Source: Galbibacter sp. BG1 (GTDB lineage: Bacteria; Bacteroidota; Bacteroidia; Flavobacteriales; Flavobacteriaceae). Taken from it: a stretch of DNA of 64,000 nt. Positions 51,029-61,234 of the stretch are shown here, in pieces (positions within the stretch are counted from its first letter, which is position 1; every line of letters begins with the position of its first letter). The stretch lies in contig NZ_CP058364.1 in assembly GCF_013391805.1 (NCBI RefSeq), positions 2,485,501 to 2,549,500 of the forward strand, in the 5' to 3' direction. Below the pieces are notes generated by a model. It ran no database searches, had not been told where the DNA came from, and worked only from the letters and a program-made list of their open reading frames with translations. A program made the position numbers and the translations under genes.

Positions 51029-51535
51029 TTATTCATTTTCAATATAGATGCCATTATATCTAGTCATATTTTCTTCTAAATATTTAAAAATATCATCATC
51101 GCTAACGGCGTCTGAAATTTCTATGTTCGACAAGGATACTTCGTTAAAAGTATCTGTAATATCGTAAGTGTTTAAATTGAGATAGCCTTCGTCGATGTAG
51201 GCGTCTATTTCTGCTGTTGCTATAGTGTCGAAGTTTTGGCTACTGGGCTTTTGTAAATTTTTGGCTATAAAAAAAACAACCATAAAAATAGCGGCAATCG
51301 AGGCTGCTTTGTAGAACCATGAAACTTTTATAATTTCTGTTTCTTTCTGAAGAGTGGTTTTGGCTAAAATGGATTTTTCCACTTCAGAAAAATAATCATC
51401 AGGAGTGGTAAACGCATTGCCTTTCGGAAGGTTTTCCTCTGATAATCGCACAGATAAGTCCTTTTCAAAATCCGAGAGATAGTTCTCTGGGGTTTTAAAT
51501 CCGCTTTTGTTTGTATGTAAATGGTTTATATTCAT
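51029..51535 (-). CDS. Putative anti-sigma factor, single membrane helix
   Basis: A 168-residue protein directly after the sigma gene, with one base between stop and start. The N-terminal cytosolic part has two PENYLSDFEKDLSVRL / PDDYFSEVEKSILAKT repeats. A membrane helix occupies about 88-106 (AASIAAIFMVVFFIAKNL) and the rest is acidic and periplasmic (EEGYL-, DEGYLNLNTYDITD). This arrangement is typical of flavobacterial anti-sigma partners, although the sequence is not of the classical ZAS type (no HxxxCxxC). It would hold the sigma factor inactive until a periplasmic signal arrives. Confidence 0.7.
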   Translation of the reverse strand: MNINHLHTNKSGFKTPENYLSDFEKDLSVRLSEENLPKGNAFTTPDDYFSEVEKSILAKTTLQKETEIIKVSWFYKAASIAAIFMVVFFIAKNLQKPSSQNFDTIATAEIDAYIDEGYLNLNTYDITDTFNEVSLSNIEISDAVSDDDIFKYLEENMTRYNGIYIENE

Positions 51536-51536
51536 T

Positions 51537-52073
51537 TTATTCTTTTAAAAAGGCTTCAATTTTTTTTACAGCATGGTGGTAAGACGCTTTAAGTCCGCCC
51601 ACGGAAGTCTCCAATATTTCAGAAATCTCTTCATATTTAAGCTCCTGAAAATATTTCATATTAAAAATCAAACGTTGTTTTTCTGGTAAAGTTGCTATGG
51701 CCTGTTGCAATTTTAATTGTATTTCATCTCCATCAAAATAAACATCGGCTTTAAGGTTCTCTACCAATCTGTTTTGCAATTCTTCTTCTGTGGTTTTATA
51801 AAGTTTTGCTTTCTTCTTTAAAAAATTTAAAGCTTCATTGGTTGCAATTCTATAAAGCCACGTGTAAATGGCGCTTTCTGCTTTAAACGAATGGATGTTT
51901 TTATAGACTTTTACAAAGGTGTCTTGCAACACATCATCGGTGTCGTCGTGATCTAAAACCATCCTTCGAATATGCCAATACAAACGTTCTTTGTAAGTAG
52001 ATACAAGCACATTAAAAGCTGCCTCTTGGGTAGCGTTATTTTTTAATTCCTTAATTAAAATATCTTCTAGCAA
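51537..52073 (-). CDS. ECF RNA polymerase sigma factor
   Basis: A 178-residue sigma-70 family protein of the ECF group, from TTG 52073; no ATG occurs nearby. Region 2 (about 23-90) has YWHIRRMVLDHDDTDDVLQ, DTFVKVYKNIHSF and YTWLYRIATNEALNFLKK. Region 4 (about 122-175) has ATLPEKQRLIFNMKYFQELKYEEIS and GGLKASYHHAVKKIE. It directs transcription of a regulon, perhaps linked to envelope stress, and is paired with the downstream membrane protein. Confidence 0.93.
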   Translation of the reverse strand: MLEDILIKELKNNATQEAAFNVLVSTYKERLYWHIRRMVLDHDDTDDVLQDTFVKVYKNIHSFKAESAIYTWLYRIATNEALNFLKKKAKLYKTTEEELQNRLVENLKADVYFDGDEIQLKLQQAIATLPEKQRLIFNMKYFQELKYEEISEILETSVGGLKASYHHAVKKIEAFLKE

Positions 52074-52313
52074 AAAATCACTGTTTATTCTTTGACTCTA
52101 AATTAAGGAAAAGGTTTAAAACAAATTTTTTGTTCTTTTTATTAAAGGCAAAAAGAAGTAACAAGGAGCTTTTAAATATGGCATGTGAGCTTTTACGGGA
52201 AAATTAATTCATATTATGGAGCTCGTAATTTGGGTTGGTTTTACAGCTAAGGATGAATTGCCAATTCAAGAAATGAAGGCAATATTAAGTTTTCCCAGTT
52301 TTAAACTGAGAAA

Positions 52314-53801
52314 TTATGAACTTAGGCTGAAGGTTGTGCCGTCTTTTCCATCCTTTAATTGCACCCCCAGAGCAGCGAGTTCGTCCCTAATTTTATCGGA
52401 AGTAGCAAAATCTTTGTTCGCCCTAGCTTCTGCCCTTAATTGAATTAAAAGCGCAATGGTCCCGGTAAGTTTATCAGAAGAATTATCTTGGGCGCTTCTT
52501 TCATCTTGTAATCCGAGCACATCAAAAACAAAGGCCTCCATGGTTTCCTTTACCAACGCCAAATCTTCTTTGGTAATGGTCGCTTTCTCTTCCTTAATGA
52601 GGTTGATTTGTTTTACTGCTTCAAAGAGATTTGCAATTAAAATCGGACTATTAAAGTCGTCGTTCATGGCGTCATAGCAGCTTTGTTTCCATGCTTTTGC
52701 ATCAAATGAAGAAGACTTTTCGGTATTCAAATTATCCAAACTGCCCATGGCGTCCATAAGACGAGTGAACCCTTTTTCAGAAGCCAGTAAAGCATCATTG
52801 CTAAAATCCAAAATACTTCTATAATTGGCCTGCAACATAAAAAAACGGGTTACAGATGGGGTAAAGGGCTTGTCGAGAATATCGTTGTTCCCTGTAAAAA
52901 TTTCGTTCGGTAAAATATTGTTACCAGTGGATTTTGCCATTTTTTTACCGTTCAGGGTAAGCAAATTGGCATGCATCCAATAATTAACCGGGCTATTTCC
53001 AGTAGAAGCTTCGGCCTGTGCAATTTCGCATTCGTGATGGGGGAATTTTAGGTCCATCCCGCCGCCATGAATGTCGAAATGTTCCCCGAGGTATTTGGTA
53101 CTCATGGTAGTACATTCTAAATGCCAACCAGGAAAACCATCGCTCCAGGGAGAAGGCCAGCGCATAATATGCTGTGGCTCTGCTTTTTTCCATAACGCAA
53201 AATCTTGTGGATTCTTTTTTTCTGATTGTCCTGCAGTTTCACGGGTGTTATGGATAAGATCTTCTACTTTTCTTTTACTTAATTTACCGTATTCATTGGT
53301 TTCGTTGAACTTTAATACATCAAAATACACCGAACCATTAACCACATACGCAAAACCGTTGTCTATAATTTCGTTTATAACTTCTATCTGTTCGATTATA
53401 TGACCAGTAGCTGTGGGTTCGATACTCGGGGGGAGATTGTTGAATTTATTTAAGGTATTGTGGAAGTCTACCGTGTATTTCTGCACTACTTCCATCGGCT
53501 CTATTTGTTCGAGCCGTGCCTTTTTGGCAATTCTGTCTTCTCCTGTATCTGCATCGTTTTCAAGATGTCCAGCATCTGTAATATTTCTAACGTAACGAAC
53601 TTTATATCCTAAATGTTTAAGATATCTAAACACCAAATCAAACGACATGAAGGTTCTTACATTCCCTAAATGAACATTACTGTAAACCGTAGGCCCACAA
53701 ACATACATTCCAACATAACCTTCAGTAATTGGTTTAAATACTTCTTTTTCTCCGCTAATTGAATTGTATATTTTTAATTCGTTAGATTGATATAGTTGCA
53801 T
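52314..53801 (-). CDS. cysS: Cysteinyl-tRNA synthetase
   Basis: A 495-residue class I synthetase. The HIGH-equivalent is HLGN in [16 protein letters not shown] (the first Cys zinc ligand in [11 protein letters not shown] precedes it). Other marks are [15 protein letters not shown] (second Cys), [33 protein letters not shown] with the KMAKS form of KMSKS, and the C-terminal DALR-like region. Length is normal for the family. It charges tRNA-Cys. Confidence 0.97.
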   Translation of the reverse strand: MQLYQSNELKIYNSISGEKEVFKPITEGYVGMYVCGPTVYSNVHLGNVRTFMSFDLVFRYLKHLGYKVRYVRNITDAGHLENDADTGEDRIAKKARLEQIEPMEVVQKYTVDFHNTLNKFNNLPPSIEPTATGHIIEQIEVINEIIDNGFAYVVNGSVYFDVLKFNETNEYGKLSKRKVEDLIHNTRETAGQSEKKNPQDFALWKKAEPQHIMRWPSPWSDGFPGWHLECTTMSTKYLGEHFDIHGGGMDLKFPHHECEIAQAEASTGNSPVNYWMHANLLTLNGKKMAKSTGNNILPNEIFTGNNDILDKPFTPSVTRFFMLQANYRSILDFSNDALLASEKGFTRLMDAMGSLDNLNTEKSSSFDAKAWKQSCYDAMNDDFNSPILIANLFEAVKQINLIKEEKATITKEDLALVKETMEAFVFDVLGLQDERSAQDNSSDKLTGTIALLIQLRAEARANKDFATSDKIRDELAALGVQLKDGKDGTTFSLSS

Positions 53802-53930
53802 TATAGATGTTAAGTCGTTTTAGGTGTTGTAATGTTAATTATAAAGTTATTGGGCAGAAAAGGTTTTCTTACAAGCGTGTAAAGAAAGCATTATTTCAGC
53901 CAAAACTCAAAGAATTAAGGTGTTTGAAAA

Positions 53931-54611
53931 TTAAAATTCGGTATCTAATTTAATATAGTCCAAAAACTCTCTTCGTACCGCGGCATCCTTAAATTTACCT
54001 CCAAATTCGGCGGTTACCGTGCTGCTTTCAATATCCCGTATTCCGCGGGAATTAACGCAAAGGTGTTTGGCGTCTATTACGCAAGCTACGTCTTTTGTGC
54101 CCAAGGCTCTTTGGAGTTCTTGTACTACCTGCATGGTCATACGCTCCTGCACCTGTGGGCGTTTGGCATAATAATCTACAATTCGGTTCATCTTAGAAAG
54201 CCCAACCACGCTTCCATTGGAAATATAGGCAATATGGGCCCTTCCAACGATAGGAAGCAGGTGATGCTCGCAGGTAGAATAAACAGTAATGTTTTTCTCC
54301 ACCAGCATTTCCCCGTATTTGTATTTGTTGGAAAACGTAGAAGCTTTAGGTCTTCTATCGGGATGTAACCCTGCAAAAATTTCTTTTACAAACATTTTGG
54401 CCACCCTACGTGGGGTTCCACGTAAACTGTCATCGGTTAAATCCAATCCTAAAGTCTCCATTATATTGTAGACCTGAGATTCTATGTGTTCTATTTTTTC
54501 ATCATCCGGCATATCAAAAGCGTCCGCTCTCATGGGAGTTTCTGCAGCAGATGATGCGTGATCATTTCCTAGTTCTTCAAAGTGATCTTCTAAAGCTTTG
54601 TCTATTTTCAT
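53931..54611 (-). CDS. folE: GTP cyclohydrolase I
   Basis: A 226-residue enzyme. The family signature is complete: STCEHHLLPIVGRAHIAY (zinc Cys and His residues), GSVVGLSKMNRIVDYYAKRPQVQERMT and CVIDAKHLCVNSRGIRD (second zinc Cys). It makes dihydroneopterin triphosphate from GTP for folate, and the product also feeds deazapurine synthesis through QueD/QueE. The first 30 residues (ELGNDHASSAAETP) are an acidic extension common in Bacteroidota. Confidence 0.97.
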   Translation of the reverse strand: MKIDKALEDHFEELGNDHASSAAETPMRADAFDMPDDEKIEHIESQVYNIMETLGLDLTDDSLRGTPRRVAKMFVKEIFAGLHPDRRPKASTFSNKYKYGEMLVEKNITVYSTCEHHLLPIVGRAHIAYISNGSVVGLSKMNRIVDYYAKRPQVQERMTMQVVQELQRALGTKDVACVIDAKHLCVNSRGIRDIESSTVTAEFGGKFKDAAVRREFLDYIKLDTEF

Positions 54612-54794
54612 GCCTTTAAAATATTTTTTTTAAAAATAACCAACTATATTAGGCGCTTCAACGTATAATTATAAAGCAATATGATTATCAATAAAAAAAT
54701 TGACAGCAAAGATACGTATTTATGACCTATTAGCGTTACTAATGTATTAAGTTGCTCGCAATTTATTTAATAAATAATATTATAAACTATACTA

Positions 54795-56147
54795 ATGAAG
54801 AAATTCGCCCCAATTCTCTTAGTTGTATTTTTTACGCTAACCTTTCAAAGTTCGGCACAATCTATTTCTCCCGATTGTATCAACGCCATTCCCATCTGTA
54901 AAGATATCTTGAGTAGTGGAACAATGGACGGCTTTGGCACCGATGATTTTAATGGTGCTGTTAACAGCGGTTGTTTGTTGCAAGGAAGAAATAATACTGT
55001 AGAATCGCATTCGGTTTGGTTTCGCTTTACAGCCACAGCTACAGGACAACTCGGTTTTAATATTCTCCCAAATAGGGATGGGGAAGACCTTGATTTTGCC
55101 GTTTATGGGCCTAATCCAGTTTGCGGAAGTTTGGGAAACCCCATTGGTAACGATGGTACTGTAGTAAATTGTGGGGTTTCTAATATTGCACAAGATTTTT
55201 TTAACGATAACGACTATACCGGGGTAGGGATCAATCCAGCCACCGGCGACCAGAGTGTAACGTATGCTCCTTATATGCAAGTGCAGGAAGGGGAGGAATA
55301 TTTGCTTTTGGTAAATAATTATTTTGGCGATTCGGAAGGATTTTCATTGGAATTTACCGGAAATGTGTTTTCGGCTTCGGAAAGTGTTCTGGATTGCTCG
55401 GAAGTTCCAGATCTTTTACAAGAACCAGAGGAGGTTTTGTGTGAAGGGGATACCTATACTTTAGATGGAACCTTCGATGCTGCAGATACGTACCGTTGGT
55501 ATGTAGACGATACGCCTGAAGACGATACTGATAATTTTACGTTAATTGCAGGCGCTACCAATGCCACCTTAGACGTTACCCAAACAGGTATTTACAGGGT
55601 AGAAGCAGTGTATCCGCAAGGATATTCAGAATACGACGATGTGTATGTTGAGTTTCTGCCGATACAGAATCCTATAATCACCAATATCGATTTGGTGGAG
55701 TTTTCAAACAATAATATTATAGATATTACCGTTGAAAATCCAGAAGAGTACGAGTTTCAGCTTAACGATGGAGAGTTTCAGGAAGAGGGTTATTTTAGAA
55801 ATGTTCCTGTGGGATTAAATACAGTCACTATTAATCATTTGAGTGAATGTGGGACACTGGAAGAGGAAATTATGGTTTCTGGATATCCTAAGTTTTTCAC
55901 TCCCAACGGAGATGGTATTCACGATACTTGGAATGTAGTAGGGCTGGAAACCAATACCACCGGTCGCGTTTATATTTTCGATCGCTATGGAAAGCTTTTA
56001 AAGCAACTCTATACCACTTCTGCAGGTTGGGATGGTACTTTTAATGGAACCCCGCTGCCTTCTACAGATTATTGGTTTAAGGTTGAATTTATAGACGCAC
56101 AAAACGAAGAAAAAGTATATAAAAGTAATTTTACTTTAAAACGATAA
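54795..56147 (+). CDS. T9SS type B secreted protein
   Basis: A 450-residue exported protein with a signal peptide (about 1-22, QSSAQ). The N-terminal part (25-195) is a beta-rich domain like those of pre-peptidase C-terminal type (VWFRFTATATGQLGFNILP, DLDFAVYGP, EGEEYLLLVNNY). An Ig-like segment follows (about 215-280). The C-terminus holds the gliding motility-associated sorting domain (YPKFFTPNGDGIHDTWNVVG, IFDRYGKLLKQLY, GWDGTFNG, FTLKR at the very end). It should pass through the type IX secretion system and stay on the surface, like the larger protein at 755-4237. Confidence 0.88.
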   Translation: MKKFAPILLVVFFTLTFQSSAQSISPDCINAIPICKDILSSGTMDGFGTDDFNGAVNSGCLLQGRNNTVESHSVWFRFTATATGQLGFNILPNRDGEDLDFAVYGPNPVCGSLGNPIGNDGTVVNCGVSNIAQDFFNDNDYTGVGINPATGDQSVTYAPYMQVQEGEEYLLLVNNYFGDSEGFSLEFTGNVFSASESVLDCSEVPDLLQEPEEVLCEGDTYTLDGTFDAADTYRWYVDDTPEDDTDNFTLIAGATNATLDVTQTGIYRVEAVYPQGYSEYDDVYVEFLPIQNPIITNIDLVEFSNNNIIDITVENPEEYEFQLNDGEFQEEGYFRNVPVGLNTVTINHLSECGTLEEEIMVSGYPKFFTPNGDGIHDTWNVVGLETNTTGRVYIFDRYGKLLKQLYTTSAGWDGTFNGTPLPSTDYWFKVEFIDAQNEEKVYKSNFTLKR

Positions 56148-56186
56148 CTCCTAAACTGATGCTTCTATCTAAAACTAATTTTACAG

Positions 56187-56627
56187 ATGGAGGATCGATC
56201 GATACGAAAAGAAATTACTTTAAATATTGGCATAGATAAGGTTTGGAGTGCTTTAACGATTCCAAATGAAATGAAGGAATGGTATTTCGATGTTAAGGGA
56301 TTTAAATTGAAGCCTTTTAATAAATTTTATTTCTATGAGCCAAATGGAACCAATTTCAAGCACGTTTGCAGAATTCTTGAAATAATGCCTCAACAACGAA
56401 TACGCTACACTTGGAGCTATCCAGAATATTCCAAAGGTGTTTCCATAGTGAGTTGGCGTCTAACTTCCCTTAAAAAAAACCAAACGCATGTAGCCCTAAT
56501 CCATAGTGGAATAGAAAATTTTGAGGATGCTGGGAGCGACCTCTCTAGGGCGAATTTCGTGGCAGGTTGGAAAGAAATTATAGAAACGATCTTACCGAAC
56601 CACCTAAAGAAGCAAATGGTGTTTTAG
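56187..56627 (+). CDS. SRPBCC / AHSA1-like domain protein
   Basis: A 146-residue cytosolic protein of the START/Bet v1-like superfamily. SIRKEITLNIGIDKVWSAL and TIPNEMKEWYFDV match the AHSA1 start; IRYTWSYPEYSKGVSIVSW and the C-terminal helix FVAGWKEIIETILPNHLK complete the helix-grip fold. Such proteins bind small hydrophobic ligands; the ligand is unknown. It precedes the bestrophin gene by 50 nt. Confidence 0.87.
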   Translation: MEDRSIRKEITLNIGIDKVWSALTIPNEMKEWYFDVKGFKLKPFNKFYFYEPNGTNFKHVCRILEIMPQQRIRYTWSYPEYSKGVSIVSWRLTSLKKNQTHVALIHSGIENFEDAGSDLSRANFVAGWKEIIETILPNHLKKQMVF

Positions 56628-56677
56628 TTTTACTTATAATTGGTATCTTTAAACAGGACAAAACAATCACCCTTTAA

Positions 56678-57604
56678 ATGCTTATATCCAAAAAAGTAAA
56701 TGTTTATAGAATTCTAAGTGGGACATGGCGTCATTTTTTAATTGAAATTGTGGCCTGTTTTTTGGCGTATTTTTTTTATCGGTATATAGATTCGCTTCAC
56801 ATTTTCGATACCATTGTGGTTAATAGTATTATTCCCACTATCTTGGGTACGGCCCTTGCATTCTTTATTGGTTTTAACAACAACCAGGCCTACGACCGTT
56901 GGTGGGAAGCACGAAAGATATGGGGGGCTCTAGTTAATAATTCAAGAACCTGGTGCCGTCAAGTTTTATTTTACATAGATAAAAATGGGGAAGGTGATGG
57001 GCGAAATTTTAATTCTGAAAAAACCACTTTGGTTTACCGGCATATTGCGTTTGTGTATGCCTTAAAGGAAAATCTCCGGAATTCCAGTAGTAAAGATTAT
57101 CGTAATTACCTCTCCACTGAAGAAATTAAAGCGGTTGAAAGTGAGTCCAATATCCCTAATGCTATTTTAAATATTCAAACCGAGCATTTGGCCAGGTTGT
57201 ATAGCGAAAATTCAGTAGACGGATTTAAGTTTATGGAGTTAAACGAAATGCTTATTAATTTCTGTGACGAGATGGGGATGTCCGAACGGATTAAAAACAC
57301 AGTATTCCCTACTACTTATAATTTCTATACCCGATTGTTTATCTGGATTTTCATTGTGAGTGTAACTTGGTCTTCCGTAGACGATATGGGAGCTTGGTCT
57401 ATTATTGTAGGCATCTTGGTGGGGTATATATTTTTAACAACACATAAAATCGGGCTTGCGCTGTTAAACCCTTTTGAAGACATACCCACAGGAATTTCCT
57501 TGGATCAAATTACCCGAACTATAGAGATTAATCTATTGGAAGCCTTAAAGGAAAAGGAAATTCCAAAGCCTGTTTCCAGTATAAATGGGGAATACATTAT
57601 GTAA
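56678..57604 (+). CDS. Bestrophin-family anion channel protein
   Basis: A 308-residue membrane protein. Its core matches bacterial bestrophins: WRHFLIEIVACFLAYFFY, LGTALAFFIGFNNNQAYDRWWEARKIWGALVNNSR (the family signature), YALKENLR, and FEDIPTGISLDQITRTIEINLLEAL near the end. Two hydrophobic pairs (about 20-40, 50-68 and 225-265) form the helices lining the pore. Bacterial relatives are pentameric ion channels; ion choice cannot be inferred. Confidence 0.92.
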   Translation: MLISKKVNVYRILSGTWRHFLIEIVACFLAYFFYRYIDSLHIFDTIVVNSIIPTILGTALAFFIGFNNNQAYDRWWEARKIWGALVNNSRTWCRQVLFYIDKNGEGDGRNFNSEKTTLVYRHIAFVYALKENLRNSSSKDYRNYLSTEEIKAVESESNIPNAILNIQTEHLARLYSENSVDGFKFMELNEMLINFCDEMGMSERIKNTVFPTTYNFYTRLFIWIFIVSVTWSSVDDMGAWSIIVGILVGYIFLTTHKIGLALLNPFEDIPTGISLDQITRTIEINLLEALKEKEIPKPVSSINGEYIM

Positions 57605-57627
57605 GGTGCAATTTAATTTGGTAAGCT

Positions 57628-58281
57628 ATGGATGAACTTAATCTAAAGGATATTGAATCTCAATTACGCTGTCCCTCAGGAGAAAAAGGGGTAGAAATGG
57701 GGGAGATGATGCATGAGAGCAATTTAGGGATGACTTTGGCTGCCATTAAGGCACTTTTCTTAAAAGAAAATGATGTTGTTTTAGAATTAGGACATGGAAA
57801 TGCGAAACACGTACCAGCACTTCTAGAAGAGTATCCTTATATAAAGTATTATGGACTGGATATTTCTGAAACAATGTACATAGAAGCGGTGAAGCATACG
57901 AAGAGTTTGGGGAGTCGTGTGGAATTTAAAATGTACGAAGGTGATACGCTTCCATTTAATGACAATTCGTTCAATAAAATTTTCACGGTGAATACTATCT
58001 ATTTCTGGGAATCCCCAGTATCGATGCTTACTGAGTTGTTTAGGGTCTTAAAACCCGATGGATTATTGAGCATTGTCTTCGCTCAAAAGAAATTTATGGA
58101 GCAGTTACCATTTGTGCAGAACGCTTTTAAACTTTACAATAACAAACTCTTTGAAGCACTTGTTTCAAAATCCGCTTTTGAGATTTTGGAGTTTCAAGAT
58201 CTATCCGAGGGGCTACTCACAAATACAGGGGATGAGGTTTCTAGGGATTTTGCTGTCTACGTATTAAAGAAAAAAGGGTAA
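57628..58281 (+). CDS. Class I SAM-dependent methyltransferase
   Basis: A 217-residue protein with a Methyltransf_11 fold. Motif I is VVLELGHGNAKHVPALLEE (about 51-69), with DIS following near 81, GDTLPFNDNSFNKIFTVNTIYFW as motifs II/III and LKPDGLLSIVFAQKKF. The substrate is not evident. It is 23 nt after the bestrophin gene on the same strand and may be in the same transcript, but the functions look unrelated. Confidence 0.88.
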   Translation: MDELNLKDIESQLRCPSGEKGVEMGEMMHESNLGMTLAAIKALFLKENDVVLELGHGNAKHVPALLEEYPYIKYYGLDISETMYIEAVKHTKSLGSRVEFKMYEGDTLPFNDNSFNKIFTVNTIYFWESPVSMLTELFRVLKPDGLLSIVFAQKKFMEQLPFVQNAFKLYNNKLFEALVSKSAFEILEFQDLSEGLLTNTGDEVSRDFAVYVLKKKG

Positions 58282-58329
58282 CCTACCTGTGGCAAATTAC
58301 CCAATTGTATTTTTTTGAAAATTTATTTT

Positions 58330-59862
58330 TTATAGGTTGAACGTAAGGGACATTGTTACGTTCGTGTTTGTGTTATCAATAGCTGCCGTAGACGTTAAGC
58401 CTGTATCGTATAATTGAACATTATAATCACGATACGCTTGGCTAAACCCTAAATCTAGACGGGTAGCCCCAAAATTATAACCTATTCCAGCCGAGTAGCC
58501 GTTGAGATCGCTTGCAGTAAATTCATTTTTGTAAGGTGTTCCTTCATATCTGTACCCTGCTCTAAAGCTCAATTTTTTAAAACGGTATTCCCCACCAACC
58601 CGTATGGTGGAAACAGCTTGAAATTCACTGCTGATAGCCGCATTTTCGTCAGCAAAGAACCGATCGCGGTTGGGTCTTAATTCGGCATTAGACATATCTT
58701 GGTAGGAGTAATCTACACTAATTAATCCAAAAGGGCCAAAAATTAAGGCCATACTTCCTGTGTATTTCCCAGGAATGTATATGTCGTAGTCAGGGAAAAT
58801 AAGTGTGGTATTCGGGGTATTCTCTGAATATGTGGCATCGGTATCGTTAGGATCAGCGAAATAATCAGAATTAATGGATTGATATAGTTCATCGGTCATA
58901 TTATACCATGTAGGGGATTGGTAGCTGGCCCCTAGTCGAACTACATCGTTTAATTTGGCAATACCTCCCACATTAAAAGAAAATCCATTTCCGTAAGTAA
59001 ATAAATCGTTATCGAACTGTACATATTGCAACTTTGAATCGGCGTCATATCCAAATTCATCAAATTGTGTAATCCTTCTTCTTTCTACTCCATGGAAGTT
59101 CAAGCCAAACCCTAAATAAAAGTTTTCTTCATATTGTGAAGCAAAATTCAGCGTGTATTTATTGTCGCTTCCAGATGAAGAAACCAGTTGTTCTTGGTTC
59201 AACCCATTCGAAAATACGGCATTGGAAACATAATTGGTTTCGTTTGGATTGTCCATGGTGGCGGGATCGATAATGTAATTCTGATATCCCAAAAATCCTT
59301 GCTGGGCACTATAACCTAAACTTCTACCAATATCAATGTAGGCTTCTGTAATGGATTCACCTACGCGAGTATCTAGATTTTCTACAGCCGTGCCGTTGGC
59401 GTTGTTTACAAAATAATCTGCTATGGATATATTTCCATTACCGATGGCTAAATATTCATTTTCAAAATTGTTGTTTAGCTCATAATTAAAGGCCATCGTA
59501 AACTTTTTCCAAGGGGAATTCTGGTTACTGTTGTTAAAAACCAAGGCACCACCTATTTGATTGAAACGGAATTTGTTGAAATCGGTAGAGCTGGCACCAT
59601 CAAAATAATTCGTTTGGTTGTCTACATTGTAATTTACTGCAGAGATGGTAAATAGCGTATTGGTAAATACAGCAGATCCAGCCGGATTGATATTGATGGA
59701 AGACATATCTCCACCCAAGGCTCCAAAGGCTCCACTCATGGATTGATATCTCGCAGTTCCGTTTAAATTATCGCTTCCGTAAAGTGCCACGTCATTTCGA
59801 TTTTGACCAAAAGCTCCCACCGTCAGCATAATTGCTGCTATTATTAAATAATTAGTTTTCAT
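58330..59862 (-). CDS. OmpP1/FadL-like outer membrane transporter
   Basis: A 510-residue outer membrane beta-barrel. Signal peptide 1-19 (VGAFGQN). The N-terminal plug-like segment GTARYQSMSGAFGALGGDMSSININPAGSAVF is the OmpP1/FadL hallmark, and alternating strands run to a final aromatic-type residue (MSLTFNL). Family members carry hydrophobic compounds across the outer membrane; the substrate is unknown. It is downstream of the Ser/Gly-rich lipoprotein gene on the same strand, 95 nt apart. Confidence 0.87.
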   Translation of the reverse strand: MKTNYLIIAAIMLTVGAFGQNRNDVALYGSDNLNGTARYQSMSGAFGALGGDMSSININPAGSAVFTNTLFTISAVNYNVDNQTNYFDGASSTDFNKFRFNQIGGALVFNNSNQNSPWKKFTMAFNYELNNNFENEYLAIGNGNISIADYFVNNANGTAVENLDTRVGESITEAYIDIGRSLGYSAQQGFLGYQNYIIDPATMDNPNETNYVSNAVFSNGLNQEQLVSSSGSDNKYTLNFASQYEENFYLGFGLNFHGVERRRITQFDEFGYDADSKLQYVQFDNDLFTYGNGFSFNVGGIAKLNDVVRLGASYQSPTWYNMTDELYQSINSDYFADPNDTDATYSENTPNTTLIFPDYDIYIPGKYTGSMALIFGPFGLISVDYSYQDMSNAELRPNRDRFFADENAAISSEFQAVSTIRVGGEYRFKKLSFRAGYRYEGTPYKNEFTASDLNGYSAGIGYNFGATRLDLGFSQAYRDYNVQLYDTGLTSTAAIDNTNTNVTMSLTFNL

Positions 59863-59957
59863 AAAATTGTAAGAATTCAGAATTAAGAATTTCGCTTAAA
59901 CTAAAAGTATTCAGAAAAACCGGGAAGCCATATTACAGGATCCCGGTTTACATATTT

Positions 59958-61136
59958 TTATCCGCCTCTTCTTGAGGATCCTCCAGAAGATCTTGAACCC
60001 CCTCCGGAAGATCTGGAGCTACCCCCAGATGATCTTGAGTAAGACCCGCTGCTTCTACTTGGTGAAGAAGATCTTGAGTAACTAGAGCTACTTCTGCTCG
60101 AAGAACTAGGTCTCGAATAGCTGGAATTACTCCTACTTGAAGAACTTGATCGAGAGTAAGTGGAATTACTGCTCCTACTGGATGATGAAGATCTAGAATA
60201 TCCAGAATTCCTATTGGCTGAGCTACCATTCGTACTTCTTGAGTATCCAGAATTTCTATCAACCCCAATTCTCGAGCTATTGGAATAACCACTGCGCCTT
60301 ACGGTGCTGTTACTTCTGCTGTCGCCAACCCTGGAACTTCTAGAGTAGCCACGTGAACTTCTTGTAGCAGTACTGCTTCTTCTTATATTATCGTTACGTC
60401 TAGCAATTGCCGCGGTATTTCTTCCGTAATATCCGCGTCTAGAATTGGTATATGCGTATCTATTTCCGTAGTAATATGGGTTATAAGGATTGTAAGGTCT
60501 ATATCCAGGACCGTACCAACCTGGCCCATACCAAGGGTTATAAGGTCCCCAACCGGCACCCCAGCCCCAACCAGCACCCCAGCCTACGCCCCATCCTGGG
60601 CCATAAAAACCGCCACCGTACCAAGGTCCCCAAAAAGGATCATAGAAGCCTCCATAGCCCCAACCGGCACCCCAGCCCCATCCAGCGCCGTAGCCCCAGT
60701 TGTTGCTGTATACGTTTACCACTGTTTTCTCTGGATTGTCTCCCCAACCTGGATTTCCTTCCCTGTATTGGGCTGCATAGCTTTGTACAATTTCGGTACT
60801 GTCCACCTCGGCACTAGAATAGCTGTCTACATCGGTAAACACTTCGTTTTGCTCTTGGTAGGCAATTGCATTGTCAAGCATTTGCGAACGGCTGTTAAAA
60901 TAACTCTCGTAATCAGCTATTGGAACATTGCCCTCAGGGGTTTGGTTTTCTTCCTGCTGTTTATTATCATTGGCATTGTTTGTATCATTGTAGTACACGA
61001 TATCATCATTATAAATCCCATCATTATCATAATACGATGCTTGCTCATAGGAGCCGCAGGAAGATACAAGAATTCCAATGACAAAAACAGTAGAAAACTG
61101 TCTAAAATTCTTAAGTATATGTAGTGTTTTCATCAT
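59958..61136 (-). CDS. Lipoprotein with Gly/Trp/Tyr-rich and Ser/Arg-rich low-complexity regions
   Basis: A 392-residue protein. The N-terminus ends in a lipobox (GILVSSCGSY, Cys about residue 27). Residues about 40-140 are acidic (DTNNANDNKQQEEN). Residues 145-225 are dominated by Gly, Trp, Tyr and Pro (GAGWGWGAGWGYGGFYDPFW; YNPYNPYYYGNRY). From about 240 to the end the protein is a run of Ser/Arg/Tyr units (SYSRSSSSSR type), with a GGSSRRGG end. Aromatic-glycine and Ser-Arg tracts suggest a sticky surface or matrix-binding protein. I know no characterised homologue. It probably shares a transcript with the porin gene. Confidence 0.7.
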   Translation of the reverse strand: MMKTLHILKNFRQFSTVFVIGILVSSCGSYEQASYYDNDGIYNDDIVYYNDTNNANDNKQQEENQTPEGNVPIADYESYFNSRSQMLDNAIAYQEQNEVFTDVDSYSSAEVDSTEIVQSYAAQYREGNPGWGDNPEKTVVNVYSNNWGYGAGWGWGAGWGYGGFYDPFWGPWYGGGFYGPGWGVGWGAGWGWGAGWGPYNPWYGPGWYGPGYRPYNPYNPYYYGNRYAYTNSRRGYYGRNTAAIARRNDNIRRSSTATRSSRGYSRSSRVGDSRSNSTVRRSGYSNSSRIGVDRNSGYSRSTNGSSANRNSGYSRSSSSSRSSNSTYSRSSSSSRSNSSYSRPSSSSRSSSSYSRSSSPSRSSGSYSRSSGGSSRSSGGGSRSSGGSSRRGG

Positions 61137-61234
61137 TGCAAAAAATTATTGTTGAACATAGCAAAAATAGTTAGTTTTGTCAAACTATATTTTACATTTA
61201 ACAAAGGTGCAACATTTGTGCCAAACTACATCTA

